Positions 25,672 to 38,233 of a stretch of DNA of 64,000 nucleotides are shown here, in pieces. Made by a program: the position numbers and the translations under genes. Source of the DNA: Sanguinoderma infundibulare. Taxonomy: Eukaryota > Basidiomycota > Agaricomycetes > Polyporales > Polyporaceae. Positions within the stretch are counted from its first letter, which is position 1; every line of letters starts with the position of its first letter. The stretch is from assembly GCA_032821775.1 (NCBI GenBank), contig JAVLRN010000005.1:1984001-2048000 (forward strand). Direction: 5' to 3'. The notes beneath the pieces were generated by a model. It was not told the DNA's origin and ran no database searches. It saw only the letters and a list, made by a program, of their open reading frames with translations.

Positions 25672-28600
25672 CTATGCAGATTCGACTTCCACACCCTCTG
25701 CGACGCGCACGCTAGTGGCTTCGACCACTGTGTCGTGAGCTTCTCGGGTACCCTCTGACTCTCGTCCCAGTAGGTCGACATCAATTGGTCGACCAAGCAG
25801 AGCCTTGAGAATTATGAGGGCTCCGGCTTTGGACGAGACCACGTTCCCTTCCTTGCAGGATGGACTCACAACGCCTACAAGTACTTTGGGTCAGCAGCTG
25901 CCAAGCCCAGTGACCTCCACAGAGCACTCACAAGCTGCGCAACCTTCGTCGCAATCGCACGCTTCTACACTGTCGTGAGCGTCACGCAAGATGTCGTTCA
26001 CTATTGACAAGATGCGCAGATGAGGGATGGACGGAACGAGTTAGACAGTCGCGCACACACCGTGGTCGAAGGCCTTGACGGCCACACCGCCCGTTTTGAA
26101 AGACGGCTCGAAAAATATGAGCCTATTAGCACGCGTTCTTGAGTGATACGCGTCCCAGACGAGCGGTGCAAAACAAACCGACCTTGCCGGCCGTTTCCGC
26201 TGCGAGGCGGCGGCCTTGTACTCTTTCTCCGGAGCCTTGCATTCAGTCCGCAGATCCGCGGCGAGCGCGAAGCGATTGAGGAACGCGTGGCAAGCCGCGT
26301 GGATCCCTTCTGCTGGATTCATGCCGTGGTCACACATCATGTTGAGCACGGGTTTCGGGACGTCGAGCCACAACCCGGTGGTCTCGCGCTGCCATGGGGG
26401 CGTATCCAAATCTACCGCGTCGATGATTGCCTTGTTCCTGACGAAACTGTCTATTGCTTGCTCACGGTAATAATCTAGTAAACGCTTACACACCTCATTT
26501 TGAAGTAGCCTGCGATTGACGGTCAGTTCCGTGGATCCTGGTCAGCGACGCTTGATGGACTTACCGAAAACAAGAGTGAAGAGCTCGACGCCTGTGCACA
26601 AACTTCTCAAAGCCCTGCAGTGGGAGGGAGAGGAAGCTGACTTACGACCGTAGAAAGCCCGGTGAGGGGAGTCCTTGATTTCTCTTATTCGAGTTGTCTG
26701 GATAGCGTCGATATTCGTGAAGTCCCTAAAAGGCGAGGTGGGGGTAAAACCATTTGGATACGCAGAATGCGGCATGCATACCTAGGCTCCGTGAGCCAGT
26801 TGACGTCCGACCGCACTAGTTTCGCCATCTTGGAATCGTGACTGACTTCTTGCACCTATGATCACGAGATTCGTCCAAGGTAATCAATGTAAATGTCCGA
26901 GCAGAGAAAGGACGGAGATTAACTGACAAGGAAAGTTAGGCCTTGATGTATGTACTGTAGATAGCCGGTGTGAGAAACACTGCCATGGGCCTAGAAGCAG
27001 CCGAACTACATACAACTGCTCCTTCGTAAATCTCGAAGAGCGCACGCGAGAGCTCTATCTCCTCGAGAATGTGCGCTGTGCCGCCGGGTTTGCCCACCCG
27101 GGTTACGTCAACGACACAGTATTTCTCGTCCTCAATGCCACGGATGGAGACGTGCTTCGAGGGGTATGGAAGCAATCGTGGGTGTGTGTGGTACCTATTG
27201 CCAGACAAGCGAGCACAAGTCAAAATATTGATCCACAACTGGACCGTCTCGGGTACTGACCAGCCTTCCTTATCTCTGTCCAGCTTTGCTTGGCAAATCT
27301 CGAGCATATTGGTGCCGAAATACTTCTCGTCTTCGGCCCTGAGTGGCATCTCGTGTGCCGCGCACTGAAGATGCGCCTCCAAGATCACCTTGCTGTCGAG
27401 GTCGATCATGAGCTCGTCCGTTGGGCGATCGAATAGCTCGTCTGGGCGGTTGACGTAGTGTTGGTCTACCGGGAGCGTATCCGCGACCAGGAGGCCAAGC
27501 GCATCGCGTGCGCGCCGCCCAGCACGGCCGGCTTGTTGTCGCTGTTAATACCGCTCAGCGTACACAAGGGGACCCTGAACGTGCGAACGACCCACAAAGC
27601 TGGCCAGTCCGCCCATGGGGAAACCGAGCATTATGACCGCATCCAAGACTCCGATATCGACCCCGAGCTCCAGAGCGTTGGTCGCAACGATTCCTAATAA
27701 ATTCCCGGAAAATGCCTCGCGCTCGATCCTCCGGCGATCCTAGTTCACCGTTGTCAGAAGAAGATTTGGGTTCATTCTGATACGCTCAACTCACCTCCTG
27801 GGAATATCCTCCCCTGTAAGACATGACCTTGTCCAGAATGTCAAGGCGGCCATCCGCCGACAGTTCCTGCCTGAGCGTCTTCATGGCCTGACAAACCCGA
27901 TCAGTATACGGTTTATCGGGGAATCAGCGAGGACCAACCAGTTCACAGGACTTTCTGATCTATGATACTATTCAACACGACATCATCTTGTACCCGGAAA
28001 ACACGCACCTTGCAGAACAGGATAACGCGGACACCCCTTGCCATGAGGAACCGCATGAGTCTCGTAGCCTCATTCATTGAACTGACCCTACCCCGGGCAG
28101 GGTCCATCGGGTCCTTTAGCGGAGGGTTCCACACCAGAAAGTCCTTGCGGCCAGCCGGCGCGCCATCTTCGGTGACTTCTTCAATCTCCTGTTCCTGATT
28201 TACTTGGTTTAGACTATGAGAGGCATTTATGCGCGTCCGACGTACTTCGATGCCTGATATGTTTTTCATGTGCTGCTTCGGTCTGGAAATCGTGGCACTA
28301 CAAGACACAAATCGGGCACGACGATCTGCCCGAACGTGTGCGGGTAAGTTACGGCCTGTTACGGCCTGCGGAGCCGTACAGACGAGCTGACTCACTTCCG
28401 ACAGCTGCGCACACCCGTCGGAGCCTGCGCATCACCTGTGCGACATGACTGGCCAATGCCAGGTCAGCGACCGAGCGGAGGCCCAACTCAAACTCAGAAA
28501 CTTGGCGGACCTGCCGAATATACCGTGATAGTAGTGCAGTTCATCGACCGCGACGAGCTTGAGGTTCTTCAGGAACCTAATATGCCCAGGCACGCTATTG

Positions 28601-30600
28601 AGCCAGGGAACCAAGTATCCAAGAAGGTATCAGGGGGAGGGAGAGCGGCACCTTCTCCATTGGTCTTCGTGTGGAAGGACGGAAGCATGCAGCATGTCCT
28701 GCGAACAGGGACCCATGAGTACCCATACACCGACGCCCATAAACGTATACAGCGATCCTCGGGAGAGATCACTTACGAAATTGGTGAAGATGACAGAACT
28801 GGTCTCGCGAATGCCTGTATTATCACTATGAGCCCAATCACTATGACCGGTTTTGAAACGTACCGCGGCGCAGCTCCTGCGGCGTGTCTCCGTCGTACGT
28901 TGATACCTTCACATGCTCGAGGCCTGGACAAGAATAGAGCAACTGCTCCAAAGCCGCCCGTTGATCCTGCGCCAAAGCCTACCATAAAGCATGTTTGTCA
29001 GTAACGGGGTGTCATGGGGGGTTGGTATGCCTACCTTCGTGGGATATATGAAGATGGCAGTGGAATCAGGGTCAGATTCTAGGAATTGCAGGAGGGGAAC
29101 CTGTGCGATTTATTAGGTTTTTTTAAAATGATATTTCGTTATGCGAACCTGGTAGATAACGCTCTTTCCAGATGCCGTGCTCGTGGATACAATAACATGT
29201 CGATGCTGTGCGAGAGCGTTGATCGCAGATACTTGGTGTGTGTATAATGACGTGATTTTACGAGAGTCTCGCAAGGCTCCCGAAATCGTGCCAGACAGAG
29301 GCGGGTCCAGAGAAGCTGAAGATTTTATAAGCTCCGTGTGGTTTAAGAAAGAGCTACGCGCAAACGTCACCACGGACCCAACTGTCCCTGCCGTAGTTCA
29401 AAGATACGCCTGTATTCGATTTGTTGTTGGTACCATTCTTGCTGCTCGATGTCGTCAATCACATCTTCGATAGACGGCCTCTGTTCAGGTTCGGGAACCT
29501 GTCGATATTTTCCGTTTGCGTCCCCCTGGCTGGTCCCACCTGCCTGCCCAGGATGGACTGGTATATGGTCCCGGGCAGCGGACTGTAGGAACGCAACCGG
29601 ATCGTCGCCCTGTGGGGTAGCTTGCAGAAGTCTGCAACACTGAGGCTGAGCCACACAAAAGAAGGCTATATGCAGAGTCCTTACTCATTTACGGCCTCGA
29701 CGAAGCGATTGTTGCGCCTCTCAACGAGCTTCTTAGTTGCCGCGGGGCTAAGTGCTGGTGGCAGCGAGTATGCCAAGCCCGTATGGGCCGTCTTCTTCCC
29801 GCGCGAATTGTCGATAAAGTCCAAAACAAGTACATGCTCGTCTTCATCAACGTCATTGACCCGCGAATTCGACGCGCCCGCGGTCCGGAAAGCCGAGAAA
29901 TCCGGCGACGGTTCGCGGCGACTTGGCCCAGCGTGCTGGCCACTGTGTATGCGTAACTCTATGCGTGGCGTGTATGCGAACTTCACAACCTCGGGAAGCA
30001 GTGCCCTGTGTAAAGTTTATCGATTAGTGCCTGTGTGAATGCAGCGAAGAGGGGTAGGCTGAATACTTTAATTCGGCGACCTTTGCTAGTTCCAGGGGTC
30101 TGGTACGCAGCGGTTAGACCCAGGAGCCCGGAAGAAGACATACAGCCGCGTACTCGTGCAGAATGGCTTCAACGGATTTCCGTACGACGGGGAAGGTTAT
30201 AGCAAAGTTCTTTCGCGAGGAACAGAACGCGAGGACGGTGTTCAATGCCTGAGAATGGGAATGTAGGCTGTGTAGCCGGATATCTTGCTTCAGGGTAAAC
30301 TGAACCGTACCTTGTATACCTGCAGTAGATGTATTCGGCCATCAAGGAGCAGAAAGCGGTGCGGGTGAACGGTATATCTTACACACCTTGAACAGCTGGT
30401 GCATTGGGCCTGTCAGATAAGTCGTAGCAGAGCAAGATCCTACGCACAGAGTTGAAGTACTCGGGCCACACCGTCTGTTCAATCTGGTCGGCCTTCTTCC
30501 CCTTGTTCTGCTTGGTTGCGCGCGGTTTCTTGGACGGGCCCCCGGAGTCTTGTGGACTCGGAGACGTTGCATCTTTTCGCTTGCGTCCGGTCGTCGACAT
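25672..30600 (-). CDS. HRQ1: HRQ1-type RecQ-like 3'-5' DNA helicase
   Basis: Superfamily 2 helicase of the Hrq1/MrfA group, involved in interstrand crosslink repair and telomere maintenance, with a C-terminal DUF1998/MZB zinc domain. Many short exons. The start MSTTGRKRKDATSPSPQ begins a basic, probably nuclear-targeting N-terminus. Walker A STASGKS is at about 29160, motif II AVDELHYYHG near 28540, motif III SATIS near 28300, and the arginine-finger motif QQAGRAGRR at about 27515-27540. A Cys cluster (C-D-C-x3-C-x2-C-x5-C, split by an intron) lies at 25860-25985 and matches the family zinc site. The end VEVESA is at 25672. Motifs are intact, so it is likely functional. I did not resolve every splice site; expected length is roughly 1,100-1,250 aa. 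Confidence 0.92.
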
Positions 30601-30920
30601 ACGTTTAGCTACTTCACTTATCCGAGGGTTTCTGAGAAAGCCTAGTAGGCAAGCGCAATTGCAGTGATACAGCCAGACGGAGGAGTGTCTGAGACTATGC
30701 TTCCAGCTGTGCGAGCCGTGGCGGTCTTGAAGGCAAGAGACGCTCGGACGCGTCGCGACGTCGCGTCAAGGTCAAGTCACGCGTGGCCCCTTGGAGGCCT
30801 TAGCAAGCGCCCACGCCTCTTGTTGACTGTCACTGCTGTCGGTGCGCGGTTCTGTCCATCTTTGCTCGTCCTGTCCGAGTCTCACTCTCCATTGGTTTCT
30901 CAAGGTCTGTGCATATTGCG
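30601..30920. promoter_or_regulatory. Divergent promoter region, HRQ1 / small basic protein
   Basis: A 320 bp gap between outward-facing starts. No TATA box or repeat stands out; the right half is CT-rich with TCACTCTCC before the downstream ATG. Confidence 0.45.
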
Positions 30921-31178
30921 ATGCGTCCTACACTCGTCCGCCTTGTCCGCGTCGTACCCCGTTCCCAAGTCGACCCTGCTCTACGACCAATCCCACCGCC
31001 TGCTCGTTCGGACGTGCCCCGGCCATCTCTCATCGAGATCCTCCAGAAGCGCAAGGAGGAGGCTGGCGCGGATTATCCCCCAAATATCAGGATAGAGGGT
31101 TTGGAGGCCAAGACAGCGCTGAGCGGTCTTCCGCGGGACGCGAGGAAAACCCTTGCTGCGATGCTCAAGGAGCACTGA
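30921..31178 (+). CDS. Small basic protein, possible mitochondrial targeting (85 aa)
   Basis: Single exon, MRPTLVRLVRVVPRSQ... to ...LAAMLKEH. The N-terminus is rich in Arg, Val and Leu without acidic residues, as in mitochondrial presequences. The rest has an amphipathic SLIEILQKRKEEAG helix and a C-terminal GLPRDARKTLAAML helix. I do not recognise a family. Support for it being real: it starts downstream of a plausible shared promoter, composition is protein-like, and no competing gene overlaps. The ATG at 30921 is the first in frame. It might be a ribosomal or respiratory assembly protein, but that is a guess. Confidence 0.6.
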   Translation: MRPTLVRLVRVVPRSQVDPALRPIPPPARSDVPRPSLIEILQKRKEEAGADYPPNIRIEGLEAKTALSGLPRDARKTLAAMLKEH

Positions 31179-31363
31179 GATGTTCGTGGCCCTGCCCAGT
31201 GCGTCTACCCTCTTTTTCGTTCCTGGTTCACGCCCTAATGGCCTTCTTGCATTTAGCGTCCGTTTCGATTCACGTTGCACCGCACGCGAACTCGATCGTT
31301 GGTCTATTACACAAAACTCGATAAAATTACACTTTATAATCACGATACCGCGCATTCCTCTGG

Positions 31364-32673
31364 CTACTCCGAAGACGACCATTCTCGCCCCTGCTTGAAC
31401 GTCCTGTCGAGGACATCGTTGAACCACCGCTTGCACTGGAACGGGATCCCGTGTCCTGCGCCCCCTTGACGATCAAGTCAGCTTCTGGCATGTCTTTCTT
31501 GAGGTGGTAACCGTTGCTCGGGTCGATCTGGATGTCAGCGTCTCCCGCCACGATCAGTACCTTTGGTACCGTGGACGAGATCTTCCGAAGCCGCACAGGC
31601 GAGTCGTAGTGCATCACTGCCGCTGCTATTTGCGAGACGGTCCCCAGGATGGGTTGGGGGCGCGTGACCGCAATTTGCTTCTGCCATGACTGAAAACGCT
31701 AGATGAGCGGAACACCTGAACGCGACTGAAGATGTAGCACTGACCGCCGTCTCGATCTCCCTGTTTGTTCGCCCTTCGGGATCTGTGAGGTCCTTGGCGT
31801 CCAGCCAAGGCTTGGTGAAGAATAACTCCAGGGTTACCGGGATTTGCTTCTCTCGGTCACGAACTGTCGTCCTTTGAATTGCTTTGTACAGTCCATACTG
31901 AACGTCGCTCAGGGAAGGAGGCGTGCGGTGGCAGGTTGAGTGCATCACTCACCGGCGGGACATCCATCCAGATATGCCGCCCAGTCATTGTTACGGTCAG
32001 ACACAAAGACGCGATGCGCTCCGGGATCCTACTTGCGAGCTCTGGGCATCCGCACTATGGTTAGATGTGGCTATATGCGTAGACCTTCGATGGGATAATA
32101 CCTTGAGCAATCATGCCTCCGAAAGACACGCCGACGACATGAACCTGGTGCTTCTCCGTCCACCCCACATAGTCGAGCAATATTATCGTGTCCTCGGCCA
32201 TGCCGCTCGTGCTGATATGCAAGCTTCTGTCAGCGCAAGATGACCACGAGACGAGAAAGCGATGGTACATGCACGTATATGGCCCACAGTGCGCCCCACT
32301 GTTCCCGACTCCTCGGTTGTCGAACACCAGCACGGAGTACTCTAACTTGCGCCCGAAGTGGTCTACTTGACAAAGTCAACCGACCGAGCTAGAGTTCAGC
32401 GTACAAGGACGGGCCTTCGGTCAGTACTAGTGTCCCCAGGAGCGAGGAGACGAACACTGATCCCATGATGAAGACGACCTTCTCTGGACCGGACCCGTGT
32501 ATCTCATTGTACAGTGAATGGCTCTCCAGTGGTGGTGCCTGGCGTCGGATCTTCGTGACGGGGCAGAGTCCTTTGCGTGTGCAGGTCGTGGGGTTAAAGA
32601 TCGTTGGCGGCTCCTTGAAGTCCTCGGAGGACCCGGCGGGTAATACTTCGTTGGCAGACACTGTGCACCACAA
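31364..32673 (-). pseudogene. Alpha/beta hydrolase, apparently disrupted
   Basis: The family fold is clear: HSLYNEIHGSGPEKVVFIMG, FDNRGVGNSGA (oxyanion region), nucleophile elbow VHVVGVSFGGMIAQ, IPERIASLCL, and acid GDADIQIDP. Internal exons splice cleanly (for example, the intron after MIAQ gives ELASRIPERI). Two lesions are seen. First, after VVFIMG no GT-AG choice reaches the next exon (DHFGRKLEYSVLVFDNRG) in frame. Second, at about 31451-31470 the expected GAGHGIPFQC with the catalytic histidine is readable only one frame away from the upstream IVK segment. Downstream, WFNDVLDRTFKQGREW then runs to a TAG at 31364. The true start is uncertain; no ATG fits well near 32673. It is probably a recent pseudogene, or has sequence errors. 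Confidence 0.6.
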
Positions 32674-34568
32674 TCGGTATAAACGGCTAGTTGCAGGTAG
32701 GCCCCAGGCTTGAGACGTTCAGAGGGGTCCTGCAAAGACGGAGTCAAGTCAACGTGTCTACCGCCACAATGTGCAACGCGACCTGCCTATGCACGACAAT
32801 CGCAAAGACGCGAATTCAGGAAGGATTGGCGGATGTACATATCCGTGCGTACGTGGCGAGCTCGTCGGCCACATCTGCGACGCCTCGGGGCCAGGTCTGC
32901 TCGTCGCTCGGAGATACAGTTAGTATACAGAGACGACAGCTTGACGGCAGGTGGACATTTGCATACCCTGGTCTCGGGGACGCGATGGTGGGGCGGACGC
33001 TGTAGTAAGTACCCCTACGGGTAAGCCCGTAGCACACCCGACGCGCAAACATATCGGCGCTAAGCGCTTTCTGCCTCGCTTGCCACTGCCTGAGCCTCAG
33101 TTTTGGTTCATCCAGGCTGGGGCGAGGGGTCCATATTTCGAGTCCCATCCTCTCTCCAACTGCAAGTAAGTGCTCTTATCTAACGCCGAGACCTCTGTTA
33201 CACACCTCTCTTTGATAGCAGCTGGCAGCTAGTAGGGCGGCGCATGGCACCGCGTCAGCCACACGGGGACATCTGTATGCCGAGCAAACGGTCGAGAGTA
33301 GTAGAATGAAGACCTGGATGCTTCTAAACAGCAACCCTCGATTCCATCCAGATGTCCACTTCGACGAGGAAAGAGTATCTGTGCGTAGAGCGACTCCGAT
33401 CAGTGAGGAACGCCAGTACCAAGTAATTACCGGCTGGGATGGTAAGCTACAGCCCCCAGTGTCTTTGGCGAGGAAGCGTTACGTTCAACGTCCGTCGCCG
33501 ACCACCGTATGATTGGATCCACATGAGCGCGAATCGCGATGCGGTGCGACACATGAGGTACGTTTTCTCAGACGCCCACAGTCACTTCTCACCCTCATCG
33601 GCCTCACGCTGCAGCTCTTCCCATCCTTCTCCACCTTCCGGCTTGTTTCTTGATCAGCAAAAGCCTTCAAGTGCAGGTCAACATTGGCGACAGGAACGCA
33701 AACGAGCACAGGCGACCTGTGCACTTGAGATTGTGGTCGAAAACCACGAACGCTCGGACCACTGACGTGGCTTCTCTAGATAATGGACCGCTTCCATCTG
33801 TCAAGGACGGTTTCGCTGTGTCTTCTAGAGAACCAAGTAGACCTCGAGGCTGTTGCATTGCGCGCTACTTGCTTGGATATATTATACTGTCGCCTGCGAG
33901 ATATCCAGTCTCAGTCACCCTCTCCCCGCCGCGCCAACTTGCTTCCTCTCGAGCGGAAACCTTTTCCCGGCCTCCGCATCGTCCTGCAAAGGTTCTGTCG
34001 TCGTAAGCACGTGCCGCATGCATCTGCAAACCCGAAGCTGATCGATCATGGTAGCGCAAGGTCACAAACGGGATATCTCGTAGATGATGCTTGACATGTG
34101 CCCGGGGGCCAAATTCCAGTTGCGGGGACCGGTATTTCGTATTATGAGAGGAACTGGGCAGGTATCGGAAAGAACCAGTAAGTCCTCGAGTTACCTCATT
34201 ATCTATCGTGGTCATTGGCATGGATCCCAGGTTCTAATCATTGAAAGCGTGCGACTGTTTTGGGGGAAGATGCCATCACAACTATATACTAGTACAGGCG
34301 CAGGTGGGCGACGACGTTCAATCTGAGACTATAGGCGCTGACGTATACATAACTATATCGTACATAGACATTGGAGTTCGCGTTCACGAGTGAAATTTCC
34401 ACGACTGAACCCAAAATACTGGTTCCCAAGAGCCTGTCGAGACCTTCACCAGTTTGCCAAGGTATAGGTCTTCGAACCCAATCGTTCGTCCTTCGTGATT
34501 AAGGGCGTTCCCGTTATTATCCTGAAACAGAATCCGTCACTTCTGCAGCCGAGGAGGTTCTTGTGTGA
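32674..34568. other. Accessory stretch without an assignable gene
   Basis: Scattered protein-like frames occur on +: 32951-33169, with RFLPRLPLPEPQFWFIQAGA, and 33306-33512, with NSNPRFHPDVHFDEERVSV. None can be joined into a model and I recognise no family. They may be remnants. No terminal repeats, polyprotein motifs or transposase signature were found. Confidence 0.4.
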
Positions 34569-35188
34569 TCAACGTGCCATGTAAGCTTTCGTCTCTTCAG
34601 CAATCTTGTGAGCGAGGGTCTTCTTGGCAATCGGCTCGCCGTTTGCCGTTGACCTGCGCGCCATGATTTGTCTGGTGTATTCTTCCCATCCGTCAAACTG
34701 GAATGGTGGTAGGTAATGACCTATTTTGGAAGCGACGGAGACACTGACGTGCAGTCGTACCGACAGCTTCGCCGAGACTTGTCCAAGAGGAGCGGGATTG
34801 TCGCCCTCATCCAAACCAGGACAGTCTTCGTCAAGAGCATCCCTCAACCTAAGCTTGCCGCCATCGTTGGTGATGAACTCGACCTCGACGCGCTCCGTAG
34901 GCGGAAGCGGTCGACCGTTCTGGTACCGCACGTAGGGAAGCACGACGAAAACCAGCGCCCCCTTTTGCAACGGTCCACTTCTAGGAACATGCTGGGGCTG
35001 GGGATGATGGTGAGTTGGCCGTAAATGGGCAACCATACACAAGAGCTCACCTCCTGTTCTACAAGAGCTTGCGCAAGAGTCGATGACTGGCTAATGTTCT
35101 CGTTCGAAGGCGGGTTGTGAGGCATGAACAAGCGGTACTTCTCCCAGTGTTCAACGGCCATAGAGTCATACGAGGCGTGGTGATCCAT
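34569..35188 (-). CDS. Island paralogue A, unknown function (169 aa)
   Basis: Three exons, 35188-35051, 34991-34749 and 34697-34569, with introns of 59 and 51 bp, all phase 0, give a complete protein. N-terminus HWEKYRLFMPHNPPSNEN; middle beta-rich part GALVFVVLPYVRYQNGRPL and ERVEVEFITNDGGKLRL; then SVRLH, an intron, and the C-terminal GWEEYTRQIMARRST followed by the helix KKTLAHKIAEETKAYM. Copies B and C share the last module and the intron position before it. No transmembrane segment, signal peptide or catalytic motif is visible. I do not recognise a named domain; I think similar proteins are multi-copy in Agaricomycetes, but that is from memory. It is the best-preserved copy in the island. 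Confidence 0.7.
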
Positions 35189-37784
35189 GTTGAGGATGAG
35201 AACGGTGAGTTGTGGTATGCTGGCGGCATGGCATCTCTTGACCTGCTTTATACACAGGGACGTAGGCGTAACACTCTGCGCCGATGCAAGGGGCGACATA
35301 GCCATCAGGCATATCCAGTCGAACTCACTTCACGGCGGCGCACCACCGTGTTTGCCCAGATATCTGCGCCGACGTCTATCTGGATAATGACCTCGCGTCT
35401 TCCCGGCGCAGGAGCCACTCCTTGGCCGCCACTATTGGGACATTGGGGAAAGAGCAGATCGGCGGGTTCGCCTTCTCAGCGGCGATCCTGAATGGACGAC
35501 GCGGTCCTGTGGGTCCTACTGCCTCTTAGGTCATTATCGAGATATCCAACTAACCAGACCCTGACTGCGTGGATGTAGTCGCGCAACGGGAGGCTCACAC
35601 TTCTAGAGGGGCGGGGGTCGTTTGGATATCTCGTCCTTAAGTACAACTTAAGGATGGCGATGCTCCTCCAAGGCGCCGCTGCGCACGTAAACTCGAGCTG
35701 GACACACCGCCCCACGCTTCTGTGCGGACTCGTACGCGTTCCGCATAACGTTCGCCGGATGACCCACCTTCAGAGTGGACTGGCGGCGGGAGACCTACGC
35801 CGCTACGCGAGCATCGCCGCGAAGAGCAGACACGACAATCCGCCCCTACGGCCAGCCCACAACCGGAGACAACCCTCACCCTTGGGTCGCCGACGCGTTC
35901 ATGTTCCTCAATCCGTGCGCCGTGCCCACGCTTGTCGCCGTTACCAGACAGACGACACAACATGCGGAACGCACTCACGCAAGCCTCACGGGCCGAGCAT
36001 ACGAATATCTGGCTGCTCCGCAGGCGGAAGGGTTTAGAGGTCCTGTACACGGACATTCACGTAAACATTGTTGTATCCGGATAGACAGTCGCTCGGTCGG
36101 AAGATCAAACCGTCGTATAGAACAAAAGGATGCGCGTCTCGTATGGATATCTGCGCGCTCTGCGGGTATTATTCTTATCGGCTTCTGCAAGGCTATTGCA
36201 GAGAATCTTTCGCGGCCTTCCGATCAAATATCCTCTTCAGCACTTCACCGATGGTATGGTTTAAGTTTCCCGACATCCAGATACACCGCCCAGACGCGAA
36301 TAAGAAGTGTGTTGAACCGATCCGTACCGTACGCGGATGCTCTATAGCCCTTGCAAACCAAAGGCTTCCAAAGCCGGAACGATAGCGTGTCATGCCCCGC
36401 GGGACGTCGTGCATCGGTAACCCCCGGCCAGGCTAACTGTCCTGGATAACTTCTGAAAATTTCAATTGGGCGGCGTGACGTGGGAAGTCTGGTCTTGATG
36501 CGCCCCTGGAAATTACGTTGTTGTGCAGTATACGAATTCAGAGCTCTAGCCCAGGTCCGGGGTTTCTAATGACGTTCACTTGAAGGCCGTCCGACTGGGA
36601 ATGGCCCTAAGGAGTCGTCAATCGAGAATATGAAGGAAATACGCTCATCATCCCATTGGATGTATACGAAAGCGTTGAATTCGTGTTTTGTATTGGGTAC
36701 CGTTCGAGGGGGTGTTACAACTCGCGACGATCGGACTTTCTGAAGTTGGTTATACACGGTGCGCAGCTAGTGGCCCTGGTTCCCAAATGGTAGAAAAATA
36801 TTCCAGTACTGTATTTTATTTACATGCACGGAGGAACCTGAGCTCCTATGCCTGGCTGGAGCAACCCTGCCAAGGTGTGTTAGCGCCCGTGGACCTACTC
36901 CGCGTTCTTAGTAGCACCGCCCCTAGCGCAATAACCATCAGATACGTTGGAAAACGAGATGGGAGATGGGCACTCCGGTTCAGACCTTTTTTTTCAATAT
37001 CAGACTCGTACACATGCCAATATCCTCCCCACAACATTCCGAAACGTCAACAAGTTACCACTACTTCCGCTTCCGCTTCATCCCTCACCTCCGAACTGTC
37101 TCACCAAAACACCCCAGATGATTCTAGAAGAAAGACATAAGGCGGTATGGACCTAAACCGTTGTTGTCGACCTTTGCATTGAGATGTCAGACCTGTAGTC
37201 TTGACTGGTCGCAAGTCATCAGCCTTAACACCTCACTTCTCTGACGATCCCCGAGCCTTCCTGGCGCCTTGATTGCCAAGACGTAAGTGCGACAGAGAGC
37301 GTCAAGCTCGAAGGCAGACCTGCCTTAGAGCCCGACGCTACTCTGAATCGCATAGGAGGCGCCTCAGGGCAGCTCAGGGACCGTCAGGAAGTGGGGTTTT
37401 GCTGATGACACCTTCGCCATCGAATTTTGCCGGATAGAGCTCCTCGGCATTCGATGGCGAAGCCAATGAAGCCACGGGCGGCTTCTTGGACGCCCTTATC
37501 GGGCGGCAACGTAAATTGCTGGAAGGCATCAATCACGGTCAGTCTACACAAACCGCATAGCCAAGCATTGACTCACCGTTTACAGGCGTCTGCGAGACAT
37601 GCATGCGAGGATTTACGGGTGCCACACAGGCACCCGCACCTCGAACTCTGGCTGCCAGGAGCCTTGAGAAACACGGACGAGCCTCGTCAAGAAGATGTCT
37701 TTGAGATCGAAGACTCCCAGATCTTCAAACACGAGAGGCTTATTGCCCTTGAGGAAAACCCGAATTCAGAGATTCCAGCATATG
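35189..37784. other. Accessory stretch between paralogues A and B
   Basis: Possible coding fragments on -: 35331-35460 (REVIIQIDVGADIW), 36193-36414 (IGEVLKRIFDRKAAKDSL, a weak echo of the paralogue C-terminal helix) and 36566-36757 (FNAFVYIQWDDERISFIF). None forms a gene. The DNA looks less GC-rich than the flanking genes. It may contain eroded copies of the A/B/C family. Confidence 0.35.
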
Positions 37785-38233
37785 TCAAACATACGCAAAA
37801 ACGATAACTACCATGTACATGCGCATCTCTTTGGCAACCGTGTTGGCGAGCTTCCCGATAGTAATCGGGTCTGAGTTTCTGTTGGACCGAAGCGACATCA
37901 CTTGGCGCGCGTAGGACCTATGATTGAGAAACTAAGGGAGGTCAGTGGACATTTATAGATTGACCTTATGACTCTACTACTAACATGGATTCTGATCGAA
38001 GCCTTTGCTTTGACGCGCATGTCCGGTGTGAAAGCAGGAACACCTCTGTTGAGGAGTTGATCCAAGCGATTATTGTAGGCCTCGAATAGGTTGATACCGC
38101 GGCCGTCCCCGGTGAAGAATTCTACTGCGTCACGGGGTTGCGTCGCCGTTTTGTGTCTGTAGAGTGTCTGTGGAAGCAATATCCGCTCGAGCGTCGGCTC
38201 GTGCTGCAATATACGATGAATCCCAAATCCCAT
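37785..38233 (-). CDS. Island paralogue B, unknown function (partial or degenerate)
   Basis: Exons 38233-37985 and 37931-37785, with a 53 bp phase-0 intron. The first exon (LPQTLYRHKTATQPRDAVEF, GDGRGINLFEAYNNR, KAKASIRIH) aligns with the middle of copy A. The second (SYARQVMSLRSNRNSDPIT, KLANTVAKEMRMYM) aligns with its C-terminal module, with the intron at the same place. An equivalent of A's first exon was not found, so the gene may lack its N-terminus or use an undetected exon. The end at 37785 (MVVIVFAYV) reads through a possible GTAGTT donor and is unsure. Confidence 0.55.

Noticed and set aside
34396..34500. Possible tRNA because of GGTCTTCGAACCC
   Set aside because: Only a B-box-like match; no A box, acceptor stem or anticodon loop can be folded.
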